The notes under the pieces: model-generated
Told to the model about the DNA's origin: nothing
The model's input: only the letters and a program-made list of their open reading frames with translations
Databases searched by the model: none
Origin: Acinetobacter seifertii
GTDB taxonomy: Bacteria; Pseudomonadota; Gammaproteobacteria; Pseudomonadales; Moraxellaceae
NCBI RefSeq assembly: GCF_000368065.1
Contig: NZ_KB851200.1
Location: 1,667,204 to 1,731,203, forward strand
Length of the DNA stretch: 64,000 bases
Direction: 5' to 3'
In this document: piece by piece, positions 1 through 8,666 of the stretch
Numbering within the stretch: the stretch's first letter is position 1
How the letters are laid out: each line of letters opens with the position of its first letter
Translations under genes and position numbers: made by a program

Positions 1-688
1 CATTAATTAATCCGTTGTGAATGCACTGCTGCATCACTTTCCAGATTTCCATAATCTTGCTACGAATCTCAGCTTCACTACGCCAGCTTTTTTCATTTTC
101 AAGCATTAACTCACTCACTGATAAATGATGAGTTTTACATAAGCTTAAAAGTTCAGCCGCACTGTGAAATGGATATGGAACCTTAACGTCATTGGTTTCA
201 GTCTGGGTTTGTGTTAATTGCCTTTGACTAACAATAAAACCACCACCAACCGAATAATAAGTTTCTGCGTACAAAGTTTCTTCGGCTTCATTATAGGCAA
301 TCAGTTCCATTGCATTGGGGTGATAAGGCAAAGATTCATCTAAAAAAAGCACATCATGCTTATAGTCAAAACAAATACTCTTTTGTTGATTAAGCTGGAT
401 GGCTTTATTTTCAATAACATCTTCAATCAAGCTTGTGCTCAATTGAGTATCGATATGTTCAGGGTCAAAGCCCATTAAACCTAACAGAACAGCCTTGTCT
501 GTTGCATGACCAACACCCGTTGCTGCAAGCGAACCGTATAACTTCACCTGAACTCTAACCGTTGCTTGTAAATTGTTTTGTTTAAATAAATCATCTACAA
601 AACTGTATGCCGCTCGCATGGGTCCAACTGTATGGGAGCTAGATGGGCCGATGCCAATTTTAAAAAGATCAAATACACTAATAAACAC
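1..688 (-). CDS. sdaA: L-serine dehydratase (L-serine ammonia-lyase), N-terminal part, runs off the window
   Basis: Deaminates L-serine to pyruvate and ammonia with an oxygen-sensitive [4Fe-4S] cluster in the cytoplasm. The frame opens with GTG at 688 and reads FISVFDLFKIGIGPSSSHT, the hallmark N-terminus of the family including the GPSSSHT motif, then continues open to base 1. About 229 residues are visible, covering the beta (SDH_beta) domain and the start of the alpha part; the cysteines of the cluster lie beyond the window. GTG is chosen because no ATG lies before the conserved motif and an AAGGTAGGA stretch sits just upstream. The 250-base leader shows no glycine riboswitch that I recognise but holds a tiny upstream ORF (695-730). 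Confidence 0.93.
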   Translation of the reverse strand, partial: MFISVFDLFKIGIGPSSSHTVGPMRAAYSFVDDLFKQNNLQATVRVQVKLYGSLAATGVGHATDKAVLLGLMGFDPEHIDTQLSTSLIEDVIENKAIQLNQQKSICFDYKHDVLFLDESLPYHPNAMELIAYNEAEETLYAETYYSVGGGFIVSQRQLTQTQTETNDVKVPYPFHSAAELLSLCKTHHLSVSELMLENEKSWRSEAEIRSKIMEIWKVMQQCIHNGLIN

Positions 689-694
689 TGGGTC

Positions 695-730
695 CTACCT
701 TAGATTCATTATTATTCGTATGTTCGTCAT
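695..730 (-). CDS. possible 11-codon leader peptide ahead of sdaA
   Basis: The frame encodes MTNIRIIMNLR and stops at TAG 695-697. Its ATG has a good ribosome site (AAGGA, about 7 bases before the start). The stop codon lies inside the AAGGTAGGA that would serve the sdaA GTG start. Translation of this peptide could therefore couple to, or gate, sdaA initiation. This is inference from spacing only. The peptide has no serine run that would suggest classical attenuation. Confidence 0.3.
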   Translation of the reverse strand: MTNIRIIMNLR

Positions 731-830
731 TATTGTGTCCTTGCGGATAGCTCTAAAATTATCATTAAGCCAAATACAAATCACGAATAACTCTTGGGTA
801 GTCGCACAAAAAGACAACGGTTGAACAAGA

Positions 831-1071
831 ACCCTAAGCTCATGAGTCCATAGTCATAAATTTTAAGACTTCTTTTTTTAGTAGATGTTTAAAACGATTC
901 TTAAATTAATTTAATACATCAATTTGTATAAATAACAAACAGCATATATTAGCCATTAGTCGCACGCCCCTATTTTTACTCATTTTTACTGGTAAAGTGC
1001 TTTACATGGTTTGATACAACCTACTTAACTCAGATGCATAATTCACCTGTTCTTGCATCTGAAGTTTTTCT
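831..1071. other. non-coding stretch upstream of a terminator, possible small RNA region
   Basis: No gene is seen between the sdaA leader and the lipoprotein gene at 1178. The stretch is AT-rich until about 960, then contains an inverted repeat CAGATGCA (1031-1038) / TGCATCTG (1054-1061) followed by a strong plus-strand terminator at 1072-1099. No plus-strand gene explains that terminator. A short plus-strand transcript from somewhere near 960-1030 is the simplest explanation, but I see no convincing promoter. Confidence 0.35.
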
Positions 1072-1099
1072 GCCTCTAGTCCGCTAGGGGCTTTTTTTT
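1072..1099 (+). terminator. Rho-independent terminator without an obvious upstream gene
   Basis: An 8-bp stem GCCTCTAG/CTAGGGGC with loop TCCG is followed by eight T. It is well formed on the plus strand. The only genes nearby are on the minus strand, so it probably ends a small RNA. Confidence 0.75.
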
Positions 1100-1177
1100 G
1101 AATAGCTGAAAAATAATAAAAGCCCATCTTTTGACAGGCTTGTTCATTAGATCTTGGTTCAAATTTTAATTTAAAAA

Positions 1178-1612
1178 TTAACCACAGTTCGCGTTGGTAA
1201 TTTTTTTAGTTGATGGATCAATGGTAACAGTGACACGGTTTGTACGATAATCCATTGTCATTGGCTGACCTGGAGCGACTCTACGTACAATTTCTGACTT
1301 GGTTGTTTGTTTGATTTGGTCATCAGTTAAGCCAGACTGACCTACTAATTTTTGAGCTTCTTCAGCTACACAGTTAGCTTGGTTGTCGCGGAATAATTTC
1401 CACTCTTCGACCACTTGACCATTTGGCAAATGACAGTAACCAACCTGACCATTTGCTTCATTTCTAATTTCTAATTTTCCACCTTGATCAACACAATATT
1501 TACTTGCTGGGTTTGGTGAACCAATTTTTGGTGGAGTTGACTCTTTATGTTGTACTGCTGAGCAAGCCGTTAACGAAACAAGCGCTAATCCAAGAAAGAT
1601 TGTTTTTTTCAT
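1178..1612 (-). CDS. lipoprotein with DUF333 and I78-like inhibitor domains
   Basis: 144 residues. A lipoprotein signal peptide ends at LTACSA (lipobox, cysteine near residue 17), so the protein is likely membrane-anchored on the periplasmic side. Residues about 36-75 carry the DUF333 pattern: SKYCVDQGG, then G(Q)xGYCxLPNGxxVEEWxLF. Residues about 88-144 resemble the peptidase inhibitor I78 fold, with the ending VTVTIDPSTKKITNANCG. This domain pair is common in Acinetobacter surface lipoproteins of unknown role. Single gene; its nearest upstream neighbour is the broken soxR. Protease inhibition is a family-based guess, not shown. Confidence 0.8.
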   Translation of the reverse strand: MKKTIFLGLALVSLTACSAVQHKESTPPKIGSPNPASKYCVDQGGKLEIRNEANGQVGYCHLPNGQVVEEWKLFRDNQANCVAEEAQKLVGQSGLTDDQIKQTTKSEIVRRVAPGQPMTMDYRTNRVTVTIDPSTKKITNANCG

Positions 1613-1772
1613 AAATTTTACTTCTTACTAAAAAAGCTAAAGATATCAAAAAAACTCATGTTTTATATGACTTGTTTACAATAAAAAACCTTCATAGAGA
1701 GTAACTTACAAAATAATGAATTATTCCAAGCGGTAAATTATGATGAATAAGATCAAGCAACAGATGTATGAG

Positions 1773-2225
1773 CTACGACCTTTCTAAAATACGTGCTCCA
1801 ACGCCTTCTTGTCCCAATACATCATCTGGGTTTCTTAAAGGACATTGTTCTAATGACAAGCATCCACAGCCAATACACCAATCCATCTCATCTCGCAGCC
1901 GCGTAAGCTTTTGAATACGATCATCCAAATTTTTCCGCCAGTCAAGAGATAACTCTTTCCATTGCTGTGCAGTTAATTTAGATCCCATTGGGTACTAGCT
2001 TAAAGCTTGTTTAATTTCCTCTAGTGGAATACCCACAGTTTGCGCAATTTTAATGATCGCTATGTAACGCAAAACTACTAAAGTAAAACGGCGTTGATTT
2101 CCATTGGTCCTAATACTTTTAATTAAACCTTTTGATTCATAAAAATGAAGTGTTGAAACGGCAACGCCACTACGCTTTGCAACTTCACCTACAGTCAACA
2201 AACGGCTCTGATTCGTTTCAGTCAT
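1773..2225 (-). pseudogene. soxR: SoxR redox-sensing regulator interrupted by an in-frame amber codon
   Basis: From ATG 2225 the frame encodes a MerR-type HTH ([21 protein letters not shown]), reaches TAG at 1995-1997 after 76 residues, and continues in the same frame as [16 protein letters not shown] to the end at 1773. The second part carries the [2Fe-2S] ligands [12 protein letters not shown] (C-x2-C-x-C-x5-C) and the SoxR ending [11 protein letters not shown]. Read through, the product is about 150 residues, normal for SoxR. The stop sits in the linker between the HTH and the dimerisation helix, at a position that varies in homologues. A truncated product would lack the sensor. There is no frameshift, so this is one point mutation, a recoded codon, or an assembly error. 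Confidence 0.88.
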
Positions 2226-2234
2226 TTTTATTAA

Positions 2235-2252
2235 TCTCAAGTTTAGTTGAGG
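2235..2252. promoter_or_regulatory. SoxR-type operator overlapping the soxR promoter
   Basis: TCTCAA-GTTTAG-TTGAGG closely resembles the enterobacterial SoxR site CCTCAA-GTTAAC-TTGAGG and lies 10 bases before the soxR ATG (2225). SoxR operators usually sit between the -35 and -10 elements. The position suggests autoregulation, since no divergent gene is present on the other side. No other gene that it could control starts here. Confidence 0.65.
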
Positions 2253-2420
2253 TTTTATAAAAGCATGAGAAAACTTTGTCAAATGAGAAATATAAATTTT
2301 AATCATTCATTTATGGGATTGTTTATAACAACTAAAATTTAGTAAAAGTATTTAGCACTCAATAATTCATAAAAAACAGACAATGTTTTGAAGTTAAATT
2401 TTATTAGACCTTATAAAATG

Positions 2421-2708
2421 CTATTGCCTTCTTTCACAGCCACATATCCAAAACATGTTGTAAACAAATGGCATAGGAGCACCTAATGGATAGACTTTAG
2501 CTTCTTCAATTTTATATGTCTTTTTTCTTGATTCGATATGTAAAATATTATCGCAACGAGCAATCACTATTCCTTTTTTATATAATTTTTTTCTTTCATT
2601 TTTTGCATCGAATTTATATACCAAAAAGTAAACTTTTTCTCCTACTCCTATCTTTGAATGATTAACCATAATGTAACCATTACAATACTTACATTGCCAA
2701 TCGTCCAT
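2421..2708 (-). CDS. small hypothetical protein with CxxC and CGC cysteine pairs
   Basis: 95 residues, family not recognised. The N-terminus carries CKYC (residues about 6-9) and the C-terminus CGC, so a zinc-ribbon-like or metal-bound fold is conceivable. The middle part is lysine-rich and reads like a small beta-barrel (GVGEKVYFLVYKFD, KKGIVIARCDNILHIES). No signal peptide and no membrane segment. It stands alone between soxR and a 424-base non-coding gap. Coding is supported by length, a plausible start and non-repetitive composition only. Confidence 0.55.
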   Translation of the reverse strand: MDDWQCKYCNGYIMVNHSKIGVGEKVYFLVYKFDAKNERKKLYKKGIVIARCDNILHIESRKKTYKIEEAKVYPLGAPMPFVYNMFWICGCERRQ

Positions 2709-3132
2709 ATCTTAAAATATCACATACTCAAATTAGAAAAACATAATAGCTGTTATATTATAAAATTATTAAAAACATAAATCTAAAAAATAATTGAATT
2801 TTAAAAAATAATACTTATTTGTGACACCCATCACACTAATTTCCAATCAAAATATGAAAAATAAATACCTAAAAGACAAATAGTTACAGCAATGTAGAAT
2901 TATCATCATTTCTAGTGACCCATAATTTTTCTTGCTATAAAATTAAAAATCACCTCATTGATATTAGGTTAATATAATATATTTATTATATTAATAGCGT
3001 TGAATTTTATTTAATCCAAATTAATATTACAAAATAAAAAATAAAAATTTTCATCTTAAATTGAAAAAAAATCATTACAATATGATTTTAAAAAACTTAA
3101 AATATATAGAAACATAAGTTAATTTTTAAATT
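2709..3132. other. 424-base AT-rich gap
   Basis: Very AT-rich, without a coding frame, terminator or clear operator. It presumably holds the queH promoter on the plus strand and the start region of the small minus-strand gene. Confidence 0.6.
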
Positions 3133-3792
3133 ATGACCATTCAACGTCAAAAAATCGAGCTCCCATTAGGACATAATAAACTATTACTTCATTCATGCTG
3201 TGCGCCTTGCTCAGGTGAAGTAATGGAAGCATTAATTGAATCCGAAATAAATTTTTCTATATTCTTTTACAATCCGAATATTCATCCAATAAAAGAATAT
3301 CTTATTCGTAAAGAAGAAAATATTAGATTTGCAGAAAAACATAATATTCCATTTATTGATGCAGATTATGATACAGACAACTGGTTTGCGCGTGCCAAAG
3401 GTATGGAAAATGAACCTGAACGCGGTATCCGATGTACCATGTGTTTTGATATGCGTTTTGAACGTACTGCTTTATATGCTTATGAACATGGGTTTAGCTT
3501 AATCAGTAGCTCATTAGGGATTTCAAGATGGAAAAATATGACGCAAATCAATGATTGTGGGATTCGTGCTGCTTCTCACTATCCGGAAATTCAATACTGG
3601 GACTATAACTGGCGAAAGAATGGTGGCTCTAGTCGCATGATCGAAATTAGCAAACGTGAAGAGTTCTACCAACAAGAATATTGTGGTTGTGTATATTCTT
3701 TACGCGATACAAATCGCTGGCGTATGAGTAATGGCCGAGATCGTATTAAATTAGGCGTTAAGTTTTATAGTAATGCTATGGAAGAAGATTAA
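3133..3792 (+). CDS. queH: epoxyqueuosine reductase QueH
   Basis: 219 residues, DUF208/QueH family, which reduces epoxyqueuosine in tRNA to queuosine as a non-orthologous replacement of QueG. Visible metal and redox cysteines: HSCCAPC near residues 21-27, CTMCF near 97-101 and YCGC near 178-181, all of which match the conserved QueH pattern that binds a [4Fe-4S] cluster and an iron. Full length. The start is ATG at 3133; the upstream 20 bases are so AT-rich that no clear ribosome site is visible. No operon partner. Function is assigned from family knowledge. Confidence 0.92.
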   Translation: MTIQRQKIELPLGHNKLLLHSCCAPCSGEVMEALIESEINFSIFFYNPNIHPIKEYLIRKEENIRFAEKHNIPFIDADYDTDNWFARAKGMENEPERGIRCTMCFDMRFERTALYAYEHGFSLISSSLGISRWKNMTQINDCGIRAASHYPEIQYWDYNWRKNGGSSRMIEISKREEFYQQEYCGCVYSLRDTNRWRMSNGRDRIKLGVKFYSNAMEED

Positions 3793-3853
3793 AACTATTC
3801 TATATATTTAATCTTATTAGTTTATTTATTTTGTTAACTTTTTAAATTTTCCA

Positions 3854-3883
3854 TAAAAAGAGCCACATCTGGAGAATGTGGCT
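3854..3883 (-). terminator. Rho-independent terminator (minus strand)
   Basis: Stem GCCACAT/ATGTGGC (3862-3868 with 3876-3882). The minus strand continues with CTTTTT. It probably ends transcripts from the MocR gene at 4086-5561, about 200 bases upstream. Confidence 0.7.
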
Positions 3884-4085
3884 AAAAGGTGTACTTAGAT
3901 GAGCTTTGATGTTTTTAGAATAATAAAGCTAGCTTAAAATAAGATTAATATTATTTTAAATTTAAAATATTTTCGCTATTTAGTTAAATTTCATAAAATT
4001 ATTAAATTTTACTGAATAATTTACTTTATTTATTAAAAAGTAAAATTAACCAATCTTTCATATATAGTTTAAAAAACTCGCTATT

Positions 4086-5561
4086 TTATTTGTCTAAAGT
4101 TAAAGCCAATTTCTTAATATTTTCTATAATTTCCTCAGGTTGATGCGCAGCATAGCCTAATAAAACAGCAGCCTTTTTCGGTGTTCGTTGACAATATCGA
4201 GATAGAGGCTGAACCGCCAAACCTAAAGTCGAACAATGAGTAATAAATTCTTGCTCAGTCCATGCGCCTTTTAACCAGCATATAAGATGAATGCCTGAGT
4301 CTGTGGGCTGAACATCAAGTATGTGTGGAAGATACTCATTAATTGCTTTAATTAGTGTCTGCTGGCGTTCATAGCACGCTTTTCGAACTTTTCGCACATG
4401 CCTAGCATAGTGACCTTGTTGTATAAATAGCGCTAAAGCAACTTGTTCTAAATATGAACTTCGCACGTCAGTATAATATTTAGCAGCACTAAAGGTTTCA
4501 ATTAATGCCTCAGGTACGACCATGAAACCTAAGCGAAACTCAGGAAACATCATCTTGGTAAAAGTACCAGAGTAAACAACACGTTGCTGCTGATCTAAGC
4601 CTTGTAGGGCTTGGATGGGGTGAGTGCCATAGCGGAATTCACTATTATAGTCATCTTCAAAAATCCATTTTTCTGCTTTATTCGCCCAATCTAATAATGC
4701 AAAACGGCGAGTCAAACTTAAAGTTCCACCTAAAGGAAACTGATGCGATGGCGCAGTGTAAACAAGTTTGCTTTTTAAATAATGATCTGTAATGTCAGAG
4801 ACTTGCATCCCCTCTTCATCACTCTCGATTAAATTGACCTTAGCCCCAAAACTTCGAAAAATATTAAAGGCTGCATCATAACCCGGCTCATCTAGGCACA
4901 CCTCATCATTTGTTTGAAGTAAGGCATAGGCAGTCAAATGAATGGCCTGCTGTGTTCCATTTACAATTATAATTTGCTGTTCATTACAATTCAGCCCACG
5001 GGTTGAGCGCACATATTCGCAAATCGCCTGACGCAGTGGTAAATAACCATGAGGGTCATGAAATTGACCCAATTGATAATAAGATTGTCGCCAAGCTTGA
5101 GTTAATAGCTTCCCCCAAAGCTGATGCGGAAACAAGTCAACACAGCCCACTCCCACATGGAACATTTTTTTCTTTTGACTTGACGACGACTGCTCTCGCC
5201 ATGAAGCCAATAACGCTTCTATATTCGGATTAATATTTAAGGTATGAGGCTTACTTGTTGTCGTTTTTTTTGAAATTTCTTGGATATGTATGAGTTGATC
5301 TGGTACAACCTCGACAACGTAAGTCCCTGAACTCGGTTTAGTAAATAAATATCCTTCATCGAGTAACCGTTCAAGTGCAGCTAATACAGAATTTCGTGAA
5401 ATCGACATCATGTCTGCTAAAGCACGACTTGAGGGTAATTTTGTTCCGGCAGTGAGCCTTCCATCTAAAATAGCATCACGTAGAGCTGAATATAGTCCGT
5501 CTTTAATCTGGCCCTTTGGCAAAATTAAATGTGGAAAAGGCGCAGAAATTGAAGCAGCCAT
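4086..5561 (-). CDS. MocR/PdxR-family regulator (GntR HTH fused to an aminotransferase-like domain)
   Basis: 491 residues. The N-terminus (about 15-75) is a GntR winged helix: GLYSALRDAILDGRLTAGTKL, then PSSRALADMMSISRNSV. From about 130 on it is a fold-type I aminotransferase domain with NGTQQAIHL, DEPGYDAA and an FEDDYNSEF region; the PLP-lysine area is YSGTFTKMMFPEFRLGF. Such proteins sense PLP-linked amines and regulate divergent genes. It faces the GNAT gene at 5674 across 112 bases that contain repeated AAGTGTA half-sites. Its likely target is that gene and itself. The effector is unknown. Confidence 0.88.
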   Translation of the reverse strand: MAASISAPFPHLILPKGQIKDGLYSALRDAILDGRLTAGTKLPSSRALADMMSISRNSVLAALERLLDEGYLFTKPSSGTYVVEVVPDQLIHIQEISKKTTTSKPHTLNINPNIEALLASWREQSSSSQKKKMFHVGVGCVDLFPHQLWGKLLTQAWRQSYYQLGQFHDPHGYLPLRQAICEYVRSTRGLNCNEQQIIIVNGTQQAIHLTAYALLQTNDEVCLDEPGYDAAFNIFRSFGAKVNLIESDEEGMQVSDITDHYLKSKLVYTAPSHQFPLGGTLSLTRRFALLDWANKAEKWIFEDDYNSEFRYGTHPIQALQGLDQQQRVVYSGTFTKMMFPEFRLGFMVVPEALIETFSAAKYYTDVRSSYLEQVALALFIQQGHYARHVRKVRKACYERQQTLIKAINEYLPHILDVQPTDSGIHLICWLKGAWTEQEFITHCSTLGLAVQPLSRYCQRTPKKAAVLLGYAAHQPEEIIENIKKLALTLDK

Positions 5562-5590
5562 AACAAAACTGGTACTGTAAAAAATATCAA

Positions 5591-5630
5591 AAGTGTACCT
5601 TATAAAAATACCACTTTCAAAACTACACTT
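5591..5630. promoter_or_regulatory. candidate MocR operator in the divergent promoter region
   Basis: Inverted repeat AAGTGTA (5591-5597) / TACACTT (5624-5630) with a third partial half-site CACTTT between them. It lies in the only shared upstream region of the MocR and GNAT genes. MocR proteins bind repeated half-sites of this size. Confidence 0.45.
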
Positions 5631-5673
5631 CAGTTGTCAATTTTTATTACTTTAAAAATAGAGTGTGTTTTTT

Positions 5674-6129
5674 ATGCAAAATCAAGATATTCAAATTGTC
5701 CCTGTTCAGCAACAAGACTATTCACAGTGGGAAAAATATTGGCTTGCCTATCAAAATTTTTACCAAGTTAGTTTGCCTCTTCAGGTCACAAAAATAACTT
5801 GGGATCGTTTTTTTAATGAAAAAGAACCTGTGTATTGTGCCGTTGCCAAACAGGACGAACATGTTTTAGGAATTGTGCATTATGTTATTCATCGCTCAAC
5901 ATGGGCAGAGAATAATTACTGCTATTTAGAAGACCTCTATGTTTCACCTGAAGCCCGTGGGCAACATATTGGTAAACAACTTATCGAATATGTTCAGAAG
6001 CAAGCCATTGAACAAAACTGCGACCGTTTATACTGGCATACCCAAGAAACCAATCATACAGCTCAAAAACTATATGACTGGATTGCACAAAAACCCGGTG
6101 TTATTGAATACCGTATGTCTTTAACCTAA
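5674..6129 (+). CDS. GNAT-family N-acetyltransferase
   Basis: 151 residues from ATG 5674. A GTG at 5665 is in frame, but GAGTG at 5661-5665 fits as ribosome site for the ATG. The acetyl-CoA motif A is visible as LEDLYVSPEARGQHIGKQLIEYVQ (Q/RxxGxG/A variant RGQHIG), followed by LYWHTQETNHTAQKLYD, typical of amine and diamine acetyltransferases. It transfers acetyl from acetyl-CoA to a small amine or amino acid; the substrate is not predictable. It sits divergent to a MocR regulator, which suggests control by an amine-related signal. It ends at a bidirectional terminator. Confidence 0.87.
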   Translation: MQNQDIQIVPVQQQDYSQWEKYWLAYQNFYQVSLPLQVTKITWDRFFNEKEPVYCAVAKQDEHVLGIVHYVIHRSTWAENNYCYLEDLYVSPEARGQHIGKQLIEYVQKQAIEQNCDRLYWHTQETNHTAQKLYDWIAQKPGVIEYRMSLT

Positions 6130-6135
6130 AAAAGT

Positions 6136-6176
6136 AAAAACACCAAAAGCTATAATTCTTTTGGTGTTTTATTTTT
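6136..6176. terminator. bidirectional Rho-independent terminator
   Basis: Stem CACCAAAAG/CTTTTGGTG (6141-6149 with 6158-6166), flanked by A-runs on the left and T-runs on the right. It serves the GNAT gene (+) and the YcaQ-like gene (-), which converge here. Confidence 0.85.
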
Positions 6177-6196
6177 AAATCCCAAATAGTGTTTAT

Positions 6197-7354
6197 TTAC
6201 TTATTGCTGCGAATAAGCTGACTTACTTTGTCATTCACAGTTAAACATTGGTTAAATGCTGCGAAGCGTTTGAGTTCTTGATCTAACTCGAAAAAGAAAT
6301 GCTCTTTATCTTTTACTGTTTTTTCTAAATGTAAGCTAATTACCTCTAACTCTTTCACACTCCGATGTGCTTTACAGTCGATTCGGCCGACCAACTCATC
6401 TTGGTAAAGAATAGGTAAACAGAAATATCCAAATACCCGTTTGGCTACTGGTACATAACATTCGATCCGATAATCAAACTCAAATAAACAAGTTAAGCGG
6501 TCACGATGAATAAGCGAGTTATCAAAAGGTGAAAGTATTTTTAAACCAAAATCAGTCTCCACTTTTTGTTCTATTGCAGCTGCATCTACATATAGGGTTT
6601 GACCGTCAGCAAGTTTAACCGCTGATACAACACCAGCATCAACCTGCTCTTTGAGCACAATACGCATAGCCTCTTTTAAATCATTTTTCTTTAAATGAAC
6701 TAATTGTTTCCATGTAAATGCCCCATGTGCTCGAAGCGTATTATTAAATAAATACTGCGCATATTCGTAAAGTGAAGGCATTCTTAAATCAATATTTTCA
6801 GGCAAGCAGCGTTCACTCAAATCATAGACTTTTTCCATGCCGTTACGCTCACAGATCATCAGATCGCCCTGCATATATAACTGCTGAAAAGCACGGCGAC
6901 CCGGACCTGTATCCCACCAATTCCCTAAACTCTTTTTATTTTTCTTGTCAATATCACGTAGTCGAATTTTACCTTCGGCACGAACACGCGCCAATATTTC
7001 ATTCATCAGGTGTTGATCACCTCTATTGAAATAACGACTTTCTCCATTCTTAACCGACATCATGGCAGGCAAAGCATATCGATAATCTTTCATAGGAAGA
7101 TAAGACGCCGCATGATACCAATATTCAAAAATCTGACGCTCACGAACCAAACTGTTTAAATGGCTTAAATCATACTCAGGCACGCGGCTCCACAATATAT
7201 GGTGATGAGCACGTTCAACGACAGAGATGGTATCAATCTGCACATATCCTAAATGCTCAATCGCCTGTAAAGTTCCAGCTATGCCTGTCTCAAATAGACT
7301 ATTTTTTCCTAAGCCTTGTTTGAGTAAGGCAATTTTTTTCAATGAAGATGTCAT
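6197..7354 (-). CDS. YcaQ-family winged-helix DNA glycosylase-like protein
   Basis: 385 residues from ATG 7354 (an in-frame TTG at 7363 is less likely). The conserved opening GYVQIDTISVVERAHHHILW and the WYHAASYLPM segment mark the HTH_42/YcaQ family, three tandem winged-helix domains. In E. coli YcaQ (AlkX) acts as a DNA glycosylase on interstrand cross-links; the catalytic QxD-type motif corresponds to VQID here. Cytoplasmic. A single gene between two convergent or diverging units. Assignment to the family is firm; the exact damage substrate is not known for this homologue. Confidence 0.85.
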   Translation of the reverse strand: MTSSLKKIALLKQGLGKNSLFETGIAGTLQAIEHLGYVQIDTISVVERAHHHILWSRVPEYDLSHLNSLVRERQIFEYWYHAASYLPMKDYRYALPAMMSVKNGESRYFNRGDQHLMNEILARVRAEGKIRLRDIDKKNKKSLGNWWDTGPGRRAFQQLYMQGDLMICERNGMEKVYDLSERCLPENIDLRMPSLYEYAQYLFNNTLRAHGAFTWKQLVHLKKNDLKEAMRIVLKEQVDAGVVSAVKLADGQTLYVDAAAIEQKVETDFGLKILSPFDNSLIHRDRLTCLFEFDYRIECYVPVAKRVFGYFCLPILYQDELVGRIDCKAHRSVKELEVISLHLEKTVKDKEHFFFELDQELKRFAAFNQCLTVNDKVSQLIRSNK

Positions 7355-7484
7355 AAAAACCAAATATTGTTGTATTCATTTAAAATCTAAAAATTTCAGT
7401 ATTATCCTAACACTCTTCTTTAACCTTATTTGTAGCCAAATAGCATTTCTTTAGGTATGTAATATTCTCTAATCACACCATATT

Positions 7485-8666
7485 TTATAGGTGAATTTTG
7501 CTATAACTTTCAGGTGCCAGCCTTACCACTAAAGCCATCACGAGCAGCACACAACATAAATGAAAAATCCATCCCGCTTTATAAGCGCCTGTAAAGTCAT
7601 GCAATGCTGCTAAAACCCAAGGTGGTATTGCCGCAAGTAAAAAACCTCCACCTTGCATCAGTGCAGATAAAGCTCCTGCATTGCTAGGTTCTTTAAAATG
7701 GTCAAGTGCAACAATAAGTGTTAGAGCAAAACAGCCTCCCAAGCCAATGCCTAAACAAATTGCCCATAAAATAGCTGCAAACTCGGGCATAAATGCAAGT
7801 CCAGAAAACCCAGCAAATTGCATGAATAGAGTAAACCATAGCCATGGACGGCGATCTTTATATTGTCTAGCTAAAATAGGCAAAATTAATGCTGATGCTG
7901 CTTGGCTTAAAGCAAGTAAAGCGAGCAATTTTCCACTTTGTCCACTACTCCAACCATGATCTTGAAATGAAGGTGCTAACCAAGCAACAACCGAGGAATA
8001 GCCACCATTAACGAGCCCAAAGCACAGCATTAATAACCATGTTCTTGGTTTCTTAAGCAACATCTTTACAGGGGCTGGAGGTGTATTCGAACTTACGATA
8101 GAAGGTAAAAAAATAAATGTTGAGATTAATGCCAATACAGCTGGTATAGCAAAGAAAGCCAGTCCAACAGACCATAAACCCGTTATATTGGAGAGCACAG
8201 GCGCTAACCATGCGCCTAATGCGCCGCCGCCCATAAGCATGGCTGAATAAAGGCCCATCATCGGACCAATATATTGGCTGAACTCTCTTTTGATAATGCC
8301 AGGAAAAGCTGCTTGTATCAGCGCGACGCCTAAACCAATCACGACTGCACTGGTAATTAAACCCTCAGCAGTAGGAAATAAAAATCTTAGTACGCATCCA
8401 ATAAAAATAGTCAGTAAGGAGCCCAAAACAACGCTACGTTCCCCAACCACGCTCTGTACAATTGGACCAACAAAGGCAATAACGCCCATCAACATCATCG
8501 GTAATAAAGTGAGTAAAGCTATTCCTTGTAGACTTAATCCAGTTCCTGCCCGAATATTGGAGACTAATGGACCAATACTCGTCATAAAAGGTCTTAAATT
8601 AAGTCCAACCAAAGCAACTGTTACGATGAGCATCGGCCTAGCCAAGGAAGCTCCAGACTGCTTCAT
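7485..8666 (-). CDS. MFS transporter of the CynX/NimT type
   Basis: 393 residues with about 12 hydrophobic segments. The N-terminus has LVGLNLRPFMTSIGPL, the family signature of CynX (cyanate) and NimT (nitroimidazole) transporters. The start ATG overlaps the stop of the upstream deaminase gene by one base (TAATG), so the two are translationally coupled. Co-transcription with a nucleobase-type deaminase suggests transport of a purine/pyrimidine-like or small N-containing compound; this is inference, since family members carry varied substrates. No terminator is seen after the gene. Confidence 0.85.
   Translation of the reverse strand: MKQSGASLARPMLIVTVALVGLNLRPFMTSIGPLVSNIRAGTGLSLQGIALLTLLPMMLMGVIAFVGPIVQSVVGERSVVLGSLLTIFIGCVLRFLFPTAEGLITSAVVIGLGVALIQAAFPGIIKREFSQYIGPMMGLYSAMLMGGGALGAWLAPVLSNITGLWSVGLAFFAIPAVLALISTFIFLPSIVSSNTPPAPVKMLLKKPRTWLLMLCFGLVNGGYSSVVAWLAPSFQDHGWSSGQSGKLLALLALSQAASALILPILARQYKDRRPWLWFTLFMQFAGFSGLAFMPEFAAILWAICLGIGLGGCFALTLIVALDHFKEPSNAGALSALMQGGGFLLAAIPPWVLAALHDFTGAYKAGWIFHLCCVLLVMALVVRLAPESYSKIHL

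Noticed and set aside
573..824. Plus-strand frame over the sdaA start
   Set aside because: It is an antisense shadow of the serine dehydratase N-terminus and leader with no protein-like features.
689..860. Glycine riboswitch upstream of sdaA
   Set aside because: The conserved GGAGAG and tandem aptamer cores are missing in the minus-strand leader.
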